Positions 1 to 12,263 are shown, counted from the first letter of the stretch. The stretch: DNA of 64,000 nucleotides from Liolophura sinensis (GCF_032854445.1 NC_088295.1:49587385-49651384), one strand, 5' to 3'. A program made the numbers and translations. The notes: a model not told the origin generated them from the sequence alone.

Positions 1-768
1 CTTTGTGCGACCATCAGGAAACAACCACGTGCATCGCTATATGAAAGCAATATAATAGAAGATTTAAAGTACATAGAGCAAAAACCGGGTAGGGACGCCA
101 GTGTGATCATTCGTCACAAAACCATCGGGGTGATTTCCGGACCAAGGGCCGATTCCGAGAATCCATTTCTGACTTACGATCTCAAATCTTGTTTTTGGGC
201 TTTAGAAATTAAAATTTTGCTCTCCTAATCAATGTTGTCTTAAGACAAATGTATCCAAATTTCAACTAAAACTAAGCATCGTACACAGTTTTTTAAATTT
301 AGACTTTAAATCGAAATCGGCCTCAAGTATATTGTTCATTCCTGTTGTTGCGATGACGTTTTTGTGGGTAAACTGTTAGCGTATTACCCATGCAATGGAA
401 GAGAAGAATGGTCAACACAGCTTGAACCTGAGCCGTCATTGCGCGGGAAAATGTATCTCATTATCCTATTGTTAATGTACGAAATAACCCCCAACGATAA
501 AGCATTATATATGTATAAACATGTCGTAATTAAATGTCTTATACGCACTAGTTGGTTTAAGCTCAAACAATTAATTATATATTCAAATATAAAACACTTG
601 TGATAACTCAACGATATTACAAGATGTACGTTATTTTCGCTTAATGTGTATTTTTTAAAAATATTAAAATTAACAAGAAAAAAAAGATAGAGAAAAGATT
701 TTTCTTATTGCCCATAAATGGTTGATTTTTCTGAGTAATGTATGTTTCTGGTTCAAACTATGTGACAG

Positions 769-1719
769 GATCGTTCTCTGTTGGCCAATATGACGGAATG
801 GACGGAAGAGTTTGATGACATCACACAGGAGGTACAAACATATGACAAGTATTAACAGGCCTACCTGACAATAGATTTCAGGAAATCCGCCGAGCTCCAG
901 AAATATCATGCTAGGCAAACTACAGCATTGTGCTTGCTTACTGGGGCCAGAGAGGCCCATGGGAGGCATGTGGCCTGTTCCTTTGAGGCCCACCGACGAT
1001 CGACTACATCATCGTCCGAAGATCATTATAAAATGCAGTAGTGACAGCATAGCATACTAGTATAGTACACACATTAAGTCTACAAGTATTGTGCCATATT
1101 ACTTTCTTAAAGCAACTATGTAAATAGAAAACATACACAAGACTGTAACTGTAAATTGTTACACATTTATACGCATACATTATAATGTTTACCTTGCATA
1201 AACATATTTGTGTACTTTTCGGACGTTATACTTTAAATGTGTACCAAAATGGGGACCTATGATGCACGCCTTGTTTACATCGCGAGTTTCACATCGCAAA
1301 ACTGTACACATTGAATTGCTTCTTGGGTACGGATGAACGGAAAATTAATGAAGAAATTTTAGTTCCACGATACTTTTCATAAAATTATTATAGGAATGAC
1401 AACATGCACTGTCGTAATTTTTATGGAAGTAGCAGGTTTTGTGTCTTTGCACCCTTTTAGCTGACAATGTAAAATTTTGGACTAAGTTTGACAACTCAAT
1501 AAAACTCATACCCAGGATATGTGCATGTACAAAAAAACAGCAACAAAAAAAAGAATGGATTTGTGATAGTACAAGTATGTGTGCACTCTGTTGTTGAAGT
1601 TGTTTCAGTCCCTGGATGTGGACACAGATGGGGAATTTTCCTTACAGGACGTGGAGAATCTTTCACAAATCGTACGTATAATAAGCTAATATAGGAAACA
1701 TTTAACGAAAGACACTTTC

Positions 1720-1764
<45 letters not shown>

Positions 1765-2845
1765 GGACTATAACATAACTATAAATTCAACCTATCTTGC
1801 TAGTTTTCCGAAGACTGGGTATCGGCATAAATATGAGCACTTTGAAGGGTGAGAACAAGGTATACTTTGTTGTATTGTCTAAAAAATAAGTCAGAGCAAT
1901 TTCAGTTATTCTAGCATGCATATTTTGATCATAATACCTGGTATACATGACGACTAGACAAATTAAGAACCGATTCTACAAAGCGCGTTTGGATTTCAGT
2001 CAAGGTTCGAGGATTGATTTAAACGCTTAAAATTAGGAACACTTTACAAATATTATTAAGGCCACATACAGTATGTCGTAAAAATTCTCTCGTGGTTCCG
2101 GCCCCAAAAGCCACTGCATGGCAGTATTATTTATTTCACATTCATATGGGCAGTTCTGTCAGTCTGAGCTTCTTCGTCATGCAGACTGTGCAGAGGTTAA
2201 GAGGTTTGCTGACTGACCAACTGGCTGATTATGGGGACATCATCGCTGATCAACAGGCAGACGTACAGGCCAAGTCTCAGGTACGTTTGCAAATGAATGA
2301 GCAAGCTGGTGATCCTGTTATCTACATACTTCTTACTTATATATCAGCTAGTGCGGTACTCGTCCGTGGCGTTATCATGACCTAGTCTCCAATACTCGAC
2401 ACGGCACTTGCATGGGTCCACAAATAGGAAGCTCATCAGATGACAGGATGTGGAGAAAATCGAAAGGTTTACCCTTACTTACACATATACATGCACCCAC
2501 CCGTACATGTACACGCACACACGCACCCATATATAGATTCCTTCCTTTATAGGTTTCCGGTCTCCTCCTCTCATATAAATGACCTCTATCGTTCCAATGA
2601 AAAGGACTTCAGAATGGTCTTACAAAATAAGTCAGTCATTCCTCCATAAGCAGATTTAATTACATAAAATGGAGATTAATACTCTTAACGCGGACTTTGC
2701 ATTAAAGGACATCGTATGGAAATTTCTCCTTGGCAAATTCAGTTCTGGTTTTTGTCATCCGTTTATGTTGTTTTAACAGAAGGGACTGGATCCGCTAACC
2801 CAAGCTTTCATCACCGAGTACGTAGAACAATTAGAGGGTGTTCTT
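769..2845 (+). CDS. Four candidate phase-0 exons of an unrecognised gene (EF-hand-like segment)
   Basis: Seen: four short open segments, each with an AG before and GT(A) after, all multiples of three and all phase 0: 769-831, 1609-1671, 2185-2280 and 2780-2845. They read as RSLLANMTEWTEEFDDITQE, LDVDTDGEFSLQDVENL, then an acidic helical piece containing LLTDQLADYGDIIADQQ, then LDPLTQAFITEYVEQLEGVL. The second piece has the D-x-D-x-D-G spacing of an EF-hand loop. The phase regularity and acidic amphipathic character argue for real coding sequence. No start or stop codon was identified and I do not recognise the family. All four donors begin GTAC. The gene may continue upstream of the window. 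Function cannot be assigned; chance agreement of short ORFs is the alternative. Confidence 0.4.
1722..1762. repeat. (TA)n microsatellite
   Basis: An uninterrupted run of alternating T and A about 40 bases long, in the intron after the EF-hand-like candidate exon. Confidence 0.95.
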
Positions 2846-3009
2846 GTACAGAGTATTGATCAGTTTTGTACGAACAGGCACAATGCCTGACATCAAGTCC
2901 AAGATGGCGAATTTAGGTGTGTGTATAGGTGATAACTTGAATATTTGGTGTGAATTTCAATGCAATGATGGGTTTTTTCCCCCGGACGAAATGGAAGAAA
3001 CAAAAAAGT

Positions 3010-3740
3010 TCGATAGTCGCCTATATTCAGCTATCTGTAAAATCAGTCATACTCGCTACCAAAATTGCCTTTAGTCAATGACATGTAATAATCCATGCAA
3101 GCCCTACACACTGGTATGTTGGACGTCCGTATACAAGCTACACAGAGAATGCAGTTAGAATACTTTTTCTAATTCGTAATGTTAAACTACATAGTGATAA
3201 GCTTAGTTTCGACACCGAGAACTTATTGCCTCTGGTGACGTCATAATTATTTAAAAAACGAGTAAGCGTGGAGAGTAATTTGTTTTACAATGGCTGCGCC
3301 AACAAGCGCTTAGAATCAGGGAGGTAGAATACACTATATCACCTCCATGTTAGAAAAAACTCCACGGAATAAGAACCTACTGTCTCTGTGAATAGACTAC
3401 CTCGTTTTAATTACCTAACATCCATCTCTGAAACCATACCGCCGTGAGATCATATACTACAAGAGATAAAGTAATATTCATTTATTAAAGTTATGTTATA
3501 CTAAATACGTGTAAACAATTTCAAACATGGCAGTGTCAGAAACAGGGGTTACAGTAAAGTCCATAGCAGTTTAGGTCACTGGTGTCGCCCGCCGTCAAAA
3601 CATGTTGAACTCAGCCCAATATCCCGCATGCCCCTAGTTGTTGAATTATTCTGACCTCACCTGCATGAGGCAATTGGTTCTTGCCATCGAAACATTATGA
3701 ATTAGAAAGAGTGTTCTAACTTCATTTTCCTTGCAAGAAT
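3010..3740 (+). repeat. Segmental duplication, copy 1
   Basis: Blocks of this stretch recur in the same order at 5690-6710: the piece around ctatctgtaaaatcag, the piece ending gataagctta, the piece gtgtcagaaacaggg, the piece around ggtgtcgc, and a last block near cattatgaattagaaa. About 300 bases (near 3200-3490) are specific to this copy. I see no coding potential here. Confidence 0.65.
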
Positions 3741-4734
3741 ATAAACGTCAAACACAGCCATGGTGCTACAGATATGTTGAGAAAGGTTGCTGTCCATAGA
3801 AGTATAATTGTCCAGAAAGCATGTGTACTCTGAGAATAAGTTCTTATGAAGTAACCAGATTTTCATAGAAAAATATCTTCGTTGGAATTGACCTGTCGAA
3901 AGTTTAAGTGTCCGATGAAAGATGGCTATCACAGAAGTGCGGTACCTTGAGAACGAAATTATCACAAATGTCTACATTTTCCATCAGAAAAATTTCCATC
4001 ATCGCCTAATGCTTAGTGACCAAGGCACGGAGGACGAATTTATTAGCTATAGTGTCTTTTACATATTCATTTGATTTATGTGCGAATCAATACGTGGCCT
4101 CATGAACGAAATTGTTAAGTTGTATATGGCGCCTTTATATACTGAATTGCCTAAAAGAGCAGTGCTCTCAAAGGCTCAGTTTCAACAGATGTCCCGTGAG
4201 AAGAAAATGTCAGGGTAGTATGATCCCTTTATAGAATTAAGCGTTCCAGAAAAGTGGTCACCGACGATATCAAACTTTTCCAAAGTTTAAAAACGACTCA
4301 TATATATATTTGTCTTCATCTTGAATCCATATATGCAATTAACAGAGCTATGTTACGATAACACTTTACAAGGCTACAATTTATATGCTTCCCCACTGTG
4401 TCAAACGACCACTACATAACCAAGCGACTGATCTCAACAATGGTTAAACGAGAATTTGCGTACCTTATGTCGCCAGCATTACCCGCAAGTAAGAGCCCAT
4501 GCATTTCACATGCTAGATATTAGAGTGCATGTACTGTTAAATAATAAAGCTAGATCGAAGACGCAAACGTTTAAAATAAAAACAATAGTGTTCTGCATCT
4601 TAAAGCTATATCACTGGCCGTGTTTGTGAGGTAACAGACTATGTATATTGATCGGATGAGTGGCAATCTAGCCTCCAGCACTTAAATTAAATGGCTAAAT
4701 AAATTGCACTTGAATATATATGTATGTATGAAAC
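3741..4734. other. AT-rich stretch without recognisable features
   Basis: Open frames here are short and on both strands, with no splice-bounded coding signal or repeat family that I recognise. Confidence 0.4.
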
Positions 4735-4930
4735 AGGTTTTACGTCATACTTCACAATTTTTCAGTCATGTGACGACGAGGAGTCATTTGGGTGTCTCTA
4801 CATATACCTTCTCTCCTTGTGGCAGGCGAGCCCATGCCACTGATTGCAATCATGCCGAAGACACCGGACATGACAACTAACCCAGTCACATTATATGCTG
4901 ACAGCGGGCCAATCAGTCCTGTCATAAAAA
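4735..4930 (-). mobile_element. tRNA-derived SINE fragment, related to the CCCCAAGCAC family
   Basis: The reverse complement contains a conserved body (gactgattggcccgctgtca, then a stretch with cttcggcatgat) and ends with the gtcacatgactgaaaaattg / gtatgacgt tail shared with the SINEs at 6181, 15157 and 32030. The tRNA-like 5' head is absent, so it is truncated. The minus-strand ORF over it (4752-4934) is a by-product. Confidence 0.7.
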
Positions 4931-5689
4931 GCAATCATAAAACTAATGTACAATATGTAAATACATAATTCGCATTGTAAAACAAACAAAAAACAATTAC
5001 CAATCTAAATAATTTATAAAAGTGCCGATTTGACGGACCACGATATTCAAAAGGGAAGTGACCCTAAAACAAGTATTTCAACATCAGTCCTATTTCCTTG
5101 CTTTAACCTTGCTGAGCGTCAAGCGAGGCAGCAACAAGTAAAATTTTAGTATGGCCAGTCTTTGTTATGATCGGCCCTTGAAAGTAAGATTGTGTCACAC
5201 TCAGTCCAAAAACTAAACGCAACTTTCTTTTTTAAACAATAAATCTGTTTCTGTGAGCTTGTTTAAGTTTAATCTGGCAAAAAAGGAAACTATTGTCAAA
5301 AACACAGTGTATAGATGGGAAGAAAGTCAATAATTTCAAGAGTCACCCTTTCCCAGAAAATCGAAACTCACTTAAAAAGCAATTAAGAAATACATGTACA
5401 TTAATCATTTCATTTTGTAATGACAGAGAATAGGAAAGTCCCTCAAGAGTCGAACCTCCCATAATAGTTTAAAACGATGGAATAAATGAAATTAATAAAC
5501 ACATTTAATCTCCACCACTGTTGTCCACTCACACTGGATTAAAAAAATATAAATATAAGACAACATGAATATTGCCAAATATTTCGTTCTTACTTGGGAT
5601 AATTTCTTTTTTGTCATTCCTTGTCAAGTATCCCACATTCGCTGCTGTCAGCTACAGTCATTCGAATGGTATAGTGTTTTTCTTTTAAC

Positions 5690-6710
5690 CTGTTGCCTAT
5701 ATACAGCCGTCTGTAAAACCAGGCTTACTGGCTGCCAAATTGCCTTTCATCAGTGACACCTACTACCAAAAGCTCTACACTTTTATCAACATTATTGCAA
5801 ATTAAATGTAGTTAGGATACTTTTTGATTCATTATGTAAAATTCCATAAGCTTTTCTCGAAATTTCTTTGAAACAACATTTAAACATTTCCAAATATAGC
5901 AGTTGTCAGAAACAGGGTTTAGAGTAAAATCGATAGCAATTTAGGTAAGTTGGGCCGCTTGCACAAAACAATCGTTGGCTAAGTTGATTGTAACTACACA
6001 TGGCGGCACATGTTAAAAGCATATATTGCCATAGTAGTTACCGTCAGCTTAGGCTACGATCGCTTTGAGGGAGAGGCCTCTGGTGTCGCTCTCGGCCATA
6101 ACGTCAAAACATACTGGACACACCCAACTATTGCGCATGCCATTGTCTTTAAATAGTCATGATGTAATCCGAGGCAATGAGTGAGTGAGTGCTTGGGGTT
6201 TAAGTCGTACTCAACAATTTTTCAGTCATATGACGATGAAGGAATCCTTGGGTGCATGTAATGTGCCTCCTTGTCGCAGGACAGATTTCCACCGCTCTTT
6301 TATCTAGTGCTGCTGCACTGAGACGACTTACCGAAGGCAAGTAAGCGGCCCCGCCCGAGCCATTATACTGATACGGGTCAACCAGTCGTTGCACTATCCC
6401 CTTCATGCTGAACGCCAAGTGAAGAAGTTACAAATTTCTAATTTTTAAATTTACAATTTAAAGTCTTAGGTGTGACTCGACCCAGGACTCACCCTGGATC
6501 TACCGCTCCCGAAGCGGACGCTCTACCAGCTGTGCTATCCGGGGCAATGAAGTCTTCGTCCAGGAAATCAGCTTATCAAGGCACGCATATTATATGTAAA
6601 CACACCCAATTACTTTTCATTGTAATAAGACAAAAAGTTAAGACGTAAAACCACAAGCAGATATACCATGCATACATTATAAATTAGAAAAAGTAATCTA
6701 ACTGCACTTT
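5690..6710 (+). repeat. Segmental duplication, copy 2 (interrupted by a SINE)
   Basis: Partner of 3010-3740. The match resumes after the SINE at 6181-6542, with cattataaattagaaaaagt against cattatgaattagaaagagt. The SINE is absent from copy 1, so it was inserted after the duplication. Confidence 0.65.
6173..6550 (-). mobile_element. Full-length tRNA-derived SINE with target-site duplication
   Basis: The element lies on the minus strand. Its 5' end is a tRNA-like head at about 6470-6544 (reverse complement ccccggatagcacagctgg, then an anticodon-arm-like cgcttcgggagcg). A central body and a 3' end with repeated actc units follow. The sequence ggcaatga occurs at 6173-6180 and again at 6543-6550, flanking the element, as expected of LINE-driven insertion. 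The tRNA head has an A-box (tagcacagctgg) and a B-box-like ggtcgagtc, so it could serve as an internal pol III promoter. Shorter copies are at 15157-15378 and 32030-32237. Confidence 0.85.
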
Positions 6711-7000
6711 ACCAAAGGGCATATGATCAAGAAGAGACAGACTGTATAGTCGTGGCTTTCGTATATGCCATCCCTCACTGGGCCCACTGTACAAGACTAT
6801 AGGTATACACCACAATGCCCTTGCAAAGAGGCACAAATCCGATAAATCGAATGAGCAAGTAAAATGTTTAACCGTGGTCATTTTATATTGCCTATATTCT
6901 ATCCAGAAATATACTGGGATCCAGATTAAGATAGCAGTTGTGCAGATTTTGTCTCTTACAGGGAATGATTTGTGTACATCATCTTTTTGTTTTCTCCAAG

Positions 7001-7236
7001 GTGTTCTATCCCTGGTTTGGACAACGACTCTTACGAATTCCAGAATGACTTTCACCAATGGCTTGTTAACGTGACCATTCCTGTAAAAGACTCCCGTTCA
7101 GGCTCAGAATATGCTGGAATGCGAAATGCATAACATCACTGCTTGGGGTCCGGGCTTCATACACTCCAACGAAACCATTGGATGTGACAGATGGGTTTTT
7201 GACCAATCGGATTTTCTGATAACTGGCACAACGCAG
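7001..7236 (+). pseudogene. SLC22 exon: large extracellular loop 1, frameshifted
   Basis: Acceptor ttttctccaag precedes, donor gtatat follows. The first half reads PGLDNDSYEFQNDFHQWLVN, then NVTIPVKDSRSGSEY, and hits a stop at about 7131. The second half is open in the next frame, with ECEMHNITAWGPGF and then CDRWVFDQSDFLITGTTQ. Both halves are clearly SLC22. The switch lies at about 7100-7120. There is no room for an intron. Confidence 0.8.
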
Positions 7237-7494
7237 GTATATATGCCGCAATGATGTTGTATTTTCTTGTTTACTGAGTTTATTGCGGAAAACCGGCCAG
7301 AGACTGGAGAAACCCCACGCTTTTCGCCATAATATTTCACAAAGGTGAGTCTGTTTGATCAACAAATTCTTGTCAGGTATCCAAGGCTTTGTAGGTGTTT
7401 TATGTATAACGTGATGATAACAAATGTGTGGTTCCTTGATCGAAAATAAAATGATGGAACTTGCGTCTAACGTCGGACTTCACTGTGATTTCAG

Positions 7495-7601
7495 ATGTCC
7501 TTTGTGTGTAATGACTTTTTGAAGAGATCCCACATTACCATGGCTTTCATGCTGGGCAAGCTGGCCGGGTCTTTGGTCTTTGGCGTTCTGGGGACATGTA
7601 G
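7495..7601 (+). pseudogene. SLC22 exon: TM2
   Basis: Follows the previous exon in phase 0 after a tgatttcag acceptor. Reads MSFVCNDFLKRSHITMAFML and continues GKLAGSLVFGVLGTC. Using the GTGAAC donor after 7601 keeps the frame open into 7778. Using the GTAGGT donor after 7597 would make it 103 bp, close to the vertebrate 104-bp exon, but leads to a stop. Confidence 0.7.
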
Positions 7602-7777
7602 GTGAACCCTTCCTAACAGTTTTGTGCCTTTACTGATTTATTGGCATTTATAGATTCACTGCATGTATTGTTTGTGGTGCCTTGACAACAATCAAATAAA
7701 TAAACTCTAAAAATATATATATATGTGTCTCTTCTACTTTCTTGCTGTTCCCATGGTTTATTTTGTATTTAGTTTAG

Positions 7778-7923
7778 GGTGGAAGAAATTGTGTTTTCTG
7801 TGCTCCTGTTACTGAATTCTGGGGTAACAACAGCCTTTGTTCCCTACTTCATCAGCTTCGCCATTCTCCGCTTCTTTCACGGGGCCTCCACCTCAGGCAT
7901 TTACATCAATGCTTTCACCACTG
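7778..7923 (+). pseudogene. SLC22 exon: TM3-TM4
   Basis: Reads VEEIVFSVLLLLNSGVTTAF and continues VPYFISFAILRFFHGASTSG, ending in phase 1 before GTAAGTT. The LRFFHGASTSG stretch is diagnostic of SLC22. The conserved cytoplasmic DRFGRRK loop expected at its start is degraded. An upstream AG at 7771-7772 would give an in-frame stop. Confidence 0.75.
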
Positions 7924-8723
7924 GTAAGTTTTCTCATGCTTCTCAGAGATAAGTTTGCGTGATTCCATATTGTACACAGAGCCCCTTATTGGCTCTGTCA
8001 TCACGGACCTGGTACGTACTTATATCTATCTCCGGTTGGTTCTCATACAGCTTCTGCATGGGGCATGATGCTAATGAGCTCTGTCGGTTTCATCCAGTCA
8101 TAAATCTAGCTGTTGGCTTCTTTGCAAGATATTCATAAGTATACGATCTAAAACCAACAATCAAGCAAATGAATAAATATACGTTGCAAAGAGTGAACGT
8201 ATGTATTGTTGACATGTACCACAGCAGTGATGAAAATGTTTTCACATTGAGCCTTTGCATTATGATCTTTGACCATGCAAAAAAGATATAAAGCAATTAA
8301 GTGGTGAAAAAGGTCCATTTCCTAAAACCATGTACACAGATATAAAACTAGTTAAGTGGCGCAAAATAGCTCGACAATCTCTACACTGTCGATTTTCTGC
8401 CACCATGGATGAAAGAAAGTGGTGAAATACGGTTCATATAGACAATACATCATGGGTTTTATGTGGCCATGTAAATGTCAAATCGACAACAATCATACAT
8501 GTACCGTTTTGGCATAGAAAAATGAATCAAAAATCTATTTCCCATCATGTTTCATGTCGCTTTATAACATACGAGTACCACTGTAGTGTTTTATGAACTA
8601 CAAGTCGTATTTTGGTGTAATATTCTCATATAAAGTCAAATTCTTCTGAGTAGGACAACAGTCGAGAAAATAGACATGTAATAATGTAACATCAAGGGCG
8701 TGTATTTGTGTTCAACAATCCAG

Positions 8724-8860
8724 GGATAAAGACCTTCAAAACGAAAATGGACGGGAATGGGAATCGAGTTTTTCTAGAAGCCCTTCTTGTGCTCGTGGCT
8801 TACTTTGTTCCGGACTGGCATCATCTGCAGCTGGCTATGTCTGTGTCAGTAGCTCTGGTG
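8724..8860 (+). pseudogene. SLC22 exon: TM5
   Basis: Joins the preceding exon in phase (1 to 2 bases). Reads KTFKTKMDGNGNRVFLEALL, then VLVAYFVPDWHHLQLAMSVS, and ends before GTAAGA in phase 0. The usual GMEMVGPKYR lead-in is shortened to GIKTF, consistent with decay or divergence. Confidence 0.7.
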
Positions 8861-11313
8861 GTAAGAAAAATTACTGGAAATTGGGGCTGGGCTGCTTTCA
8901 TTTACTTTTAATTAAATCTGATGGCAACACAGCTTTTGAGTAATCACAGACCAGTGACATTTTACTGAATTGCAATTCACATTACTGCATTTTTTACCTA
9001 ATTCTGATTGCCATGGTGCTATAGGGTTAGTGTAAGTTGCTACTATTTAAGCACACATAAAAAGTTTACAATGAAAACCCTAAATGAAGCAGACTGACGA
9101 GAGGACCGTATTTCACAGGTTACGCGTGACCATTTGGCAACTGTCACATTGTCGATGTTGCTCCGGATTTACCTTCCATGCCGTGGACTTTTATACTAAT
9201 ATGTTTTAAAGTACGCAAGACACTTTCGCCACTAGGTCTGCTTGGGCAGATCAGTCATTTCAACATAGAGACCACTTTTGCAAGACTTTGTAAGTCAAAT
9301 TTCTCGTAACGTTACTCCGTCAACGAAATTGTCAAGGTTATTTTCGAGAACAGTGACCAAAAATAGACAAGAAACTTTCTTGTCCATTTCGGTCGTAAAT
9401 TTCGTTGAACTTATGTCCCACAGAATACGTTTAAGGACAAGACAGTGCCTGGTTAAAACATATTTCAGTCCAAAGCAGGATACTCATGCTTTCTAAAAAG
9501 TATCATACTTATTATTTCATGAGATTTCCCCGAATAACATGAAAAACAAAATGACAATACTGCGTAAATGGTGTCGAGGCAGCCATCTTGAGAAGTTTGT
9601 TCAATCAAACACGTTGTTATCAGATTGCGCGGCCTAATCTGTGAAGTAGCCTTTACCCATTCACTCCATGATGTGGACATATGATAACACAAAAGTACTG
9701 CATAGGACATCATTTTGAGATTATTTACAACGAATTAGTTACGTGTATAGCCGAAGCCTTTCACAAAGTGTTGTGGGACAGGTCTGTATCATTTATGGAC
9801 CACCACAGGCGTAACATCAGTTGATTTACAAGCCGTGTAATCTCAGCGATGATATCACAAATTATGTCAGAGAGTAGCATGCCGTCTCGGCCCAAACCAC
9901 ATTTATCTCCCCAAATACATGTTTTGTCTTTCTTTTTAGCGTTTAGTCAGCAGTTTCTAAATAACAAATATCCGAGTGAGTACAAGATTCATTAGGGATG
10001 TTGAAGCTAGGTTCGACTCCATCTCCCCGGATAACGCTTAAAACTGATTAAAAATCTTTATGATATAACTTTTTTCTCTAAATATATTACAAGTGAAGAA
10101 TTTTAATTTTGCTCTTTCGTCTTTCTCGCATACAAGGAATGTTTTTTTTTTATACTTTCTTTTATAGAGTACAGTAAAATTATTGCAACACCGAGTTCAA
10201 GCCAAGTTGCTTTCTCTGACGTCTAAGTCAGGACTGTTTTCATCTTAAAATCATCACCACAAAACTAAAACATAAAATCCAGCGACAGTCGAATGCCTAG
10301 ATCTGCTTCAGTGGTAATTAGATTTATTTCCATTTGTTTCAGAACCGAGCATGAATCTAGTTATACAACATTCCTATTGTAATTTCGTTGACACTTAGTT
10401 GGGGTCAAAATCAACAGTACAAACCCTCCGGAGGCTACAACCTGAACCAGGAAATACCAAGCCGAACATCTGTAGATAGGCAAGCAGTGGAAGAAATATT
10501 CTTCCCGTATGTCCAGTTTCCGAGAAAACCATATTTATCATTTGGCCCTTTATCGCCGATGTCCACAACTTCTTTAATAGCAGCAAGCATGTCTAACATC
10601 ACACCTATACGACTATACCTGGCCGAGTGCTGATAAGTAGCTTGCCTTTTAATCGCTATGACAGATGAGGTCCAGCTTCAAACCCGGTCTTGGAAAGGGT
10701 ATATTTGTAGATTCCTATCACTTTTCTTGCATCTTCATGTAATCAGGTTTGTGGTGTCCGACATCATCTACTTTGATTTACTGGGCCACAATAACGCTTC
10801 AACGCTCTGAACTTCATAAATATGCATGATCCATGGTCCAATCAGATTCCACCTTAGTTATTGACACTCACAGGAGTTCAAAACAACACGGGATGTGGCT
10901 GTAATGAGAAATATGCGGTGTATGCAATAAATTTATTTAGACGTAGAAGTGCTAGTGCAAAAAATATCTCTCTGTACATCGAGGGGACGGTCATTTTGAG
11001 GCAAAATAGGCTCGATAGAAATTAGTGGCGAAACAATAACAACATAGGCTACATCCATCGGCTGTTCTGTCTCTTTCGCTATCACCGTTACTGCCTGATA
11101 GCACAGTGACTTTCCGCTGCCTGTTCGTTTAAAAAAAAAACCACATCGATCAATGTTTATAACTGCTTATTGCTGTTGTATAATGTTGTTAACCTTGCTA
11201 ATACAATGTATAACAGGAATGATTGCCATCAGCTTATATTCCATTGTTAATTCACATAATTTACCATCTTTAACAATAAAGTTTAACTTCTTTCAGCCTT
11301 GCTTCACTTGCAG
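8861..11313. other. Intron-sized gap; SLC22 TM6 and loop exon expected but not seen
   Basis: The canonical PESPRWL exon and intracellular loop exon should lie here. I did not find them on the plus strand. The interval holds only short ORFs plus the minus-strand segment at 10435-10599. Confidence 0.4.
10435..10599 (-). CDS. Unassigned minus-strand ORF fragment, 54 codons
   Basis: From an ATG the reverse strand reads MLDMLAAIKEVVDIGDKGPN, then DKYGFLGNWTYGKNISSTAC, and stops at about 10435. It remains open upstream of the ATG. The composition is protein-like with an N-glycosylation sequon (NIS), but no family is recognised and splice sites are unclear. It may be a stray exon, retroelement debris or chance. 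Confidence 0.2.
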   Translation of the reverse strand: MLDMLAAIKEVVDIGDKGPNDKYGFLGNWTYGKNISSTACLSTDVRLGISWFRL

Positions 11314-11528
11314 GGTTGTTGTGACACTGACCTACTACTGCCTGTCTCTAAACAGTGACGGTAATATCTACCTGAACGTCTTCCTGTCCATCGTCGTGGA
11401 GTTTCTGGGTTACCTTCTCTGTCTGCCTCTGCTACACCGCCTGGGACGGAAGTGGCTCCTCTGCGCCTCCGTGCTGTTTTGTGGTATCGCCAGCTGCTGC
11501 TCTGTCTTCACAGTCCTCTACCTCCCTT
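11314..11528 (+). pseudogene. SLC22 exon: TM7-TM8 (215 bp)
   Basis: Bounded by a cacttgcag acceptor and a GTGGTG donor. Reads VVVTLTYYCLSLNSDGNIYL, then NVFLSIVVEFLGYLLCLPLL, then HRLGRKWLLCASVLFCG. The GNIYLN motif, the second R-x-GR-K loop and the exact 215-bp length fit the family. It is intact and is the best-preserved exon. Confidence 0.85.
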
Positions 11529-12107
11529 GTGGTGTTTGCAGAGAGTCCATTTTAGAGTTGTACTGTGTCAAGTTCAAGGAATTTATAGACTCATTTAAAT
11601 TTCATTTCAAACGAAGATTTCTTTTTTTGTATTGCGCATGAGAAATTAACATGTGAAGTACTCGGGCAAAATATATGGTGCAAGTTGAGTGTAATTATAA
11701 TTCAGGGGTAGAATATGTTTATGTTGATATAGCATCTGTAGAAAACTACATAACCTAGTTTAATCCCATTTTAAAAAAGTAGACAAAATGCGACCAGTCA
11801 CCCAGAGCGCCTAGCCCAATAGGCTATGTCAGGCTATGATATGGTTTGGTATACTCTTAACGCTTTACCTGAGTGAATGGGCTTTAGACAATGGACAAAG
11901 TAAATGGTGGAACTGCTCATTTGGCTTTAGAATTGACCTCTGAAAACAAGAAGTAAGACGTTGTGCATGTAAAAGACGTCGATTTTTTACCTTTTCGTTT
12001 ATTTATTTATTGGATATGTGGAAGGACACGTGTTTTCCTTTTAACATTGTGTATCCTGATTGTTATATACTGGAGTGTTTAATGTTGTAGTACATGTATT
12101 CTTACAG

Positions 12108-12263
12108 ATGATGGTGGGTAAGATGGGCGCCTCGGCAGCTTTCGCCGTCATCTGCGTCTTCTCCTCTGAGCTTTTCCCCACCATGATCAGGAATGGCGGC
12201 ATGGGCGCCAGCTGTATGATTACCAGAGTCGGCGGTATGATTGCTCTATTCATTGCCGATCTG
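12108..12263 (+). pseudogene. SLC22 exon: TM10-TM11
   Basis: After a ttcttacag acceptor it reads MMVGKMGASAAFAVICVFSS, then ELFPTMIRNGGMGASCMITR, then VGGMIALFIADL, with donor GTTCGT in phase 0. ELFPTMIRN is the family's ELYPTxxRN motif. The expected exon joining 11528 (phase 1) to this one was not found. Confidence 0.8.

Noticed and set aside
4752-4934. Minus-strand hydrophobic ORF resembling a membrane segment
   Set aside because: It lies entirely within a SINE body and tail.
6470-6544. Possible tRNA-Pro-like gene on the minus strand
   Set aside because: It has an anticodon-arm-like cgcttcgggagcg but mismatched acceptor ends, and it continues directly into a SINE body with a target duplication; it is the SINE head.
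7773-7830. A third frameshift in the SLC22 TM3 exon (KKLCFLCS in one frame, IVFSVLLLL in the next)
   Set aside because: Using the AG at 7776-7777 with the donor after 7601 gives one open frame that matches the family through TM4, so no shift is needed.
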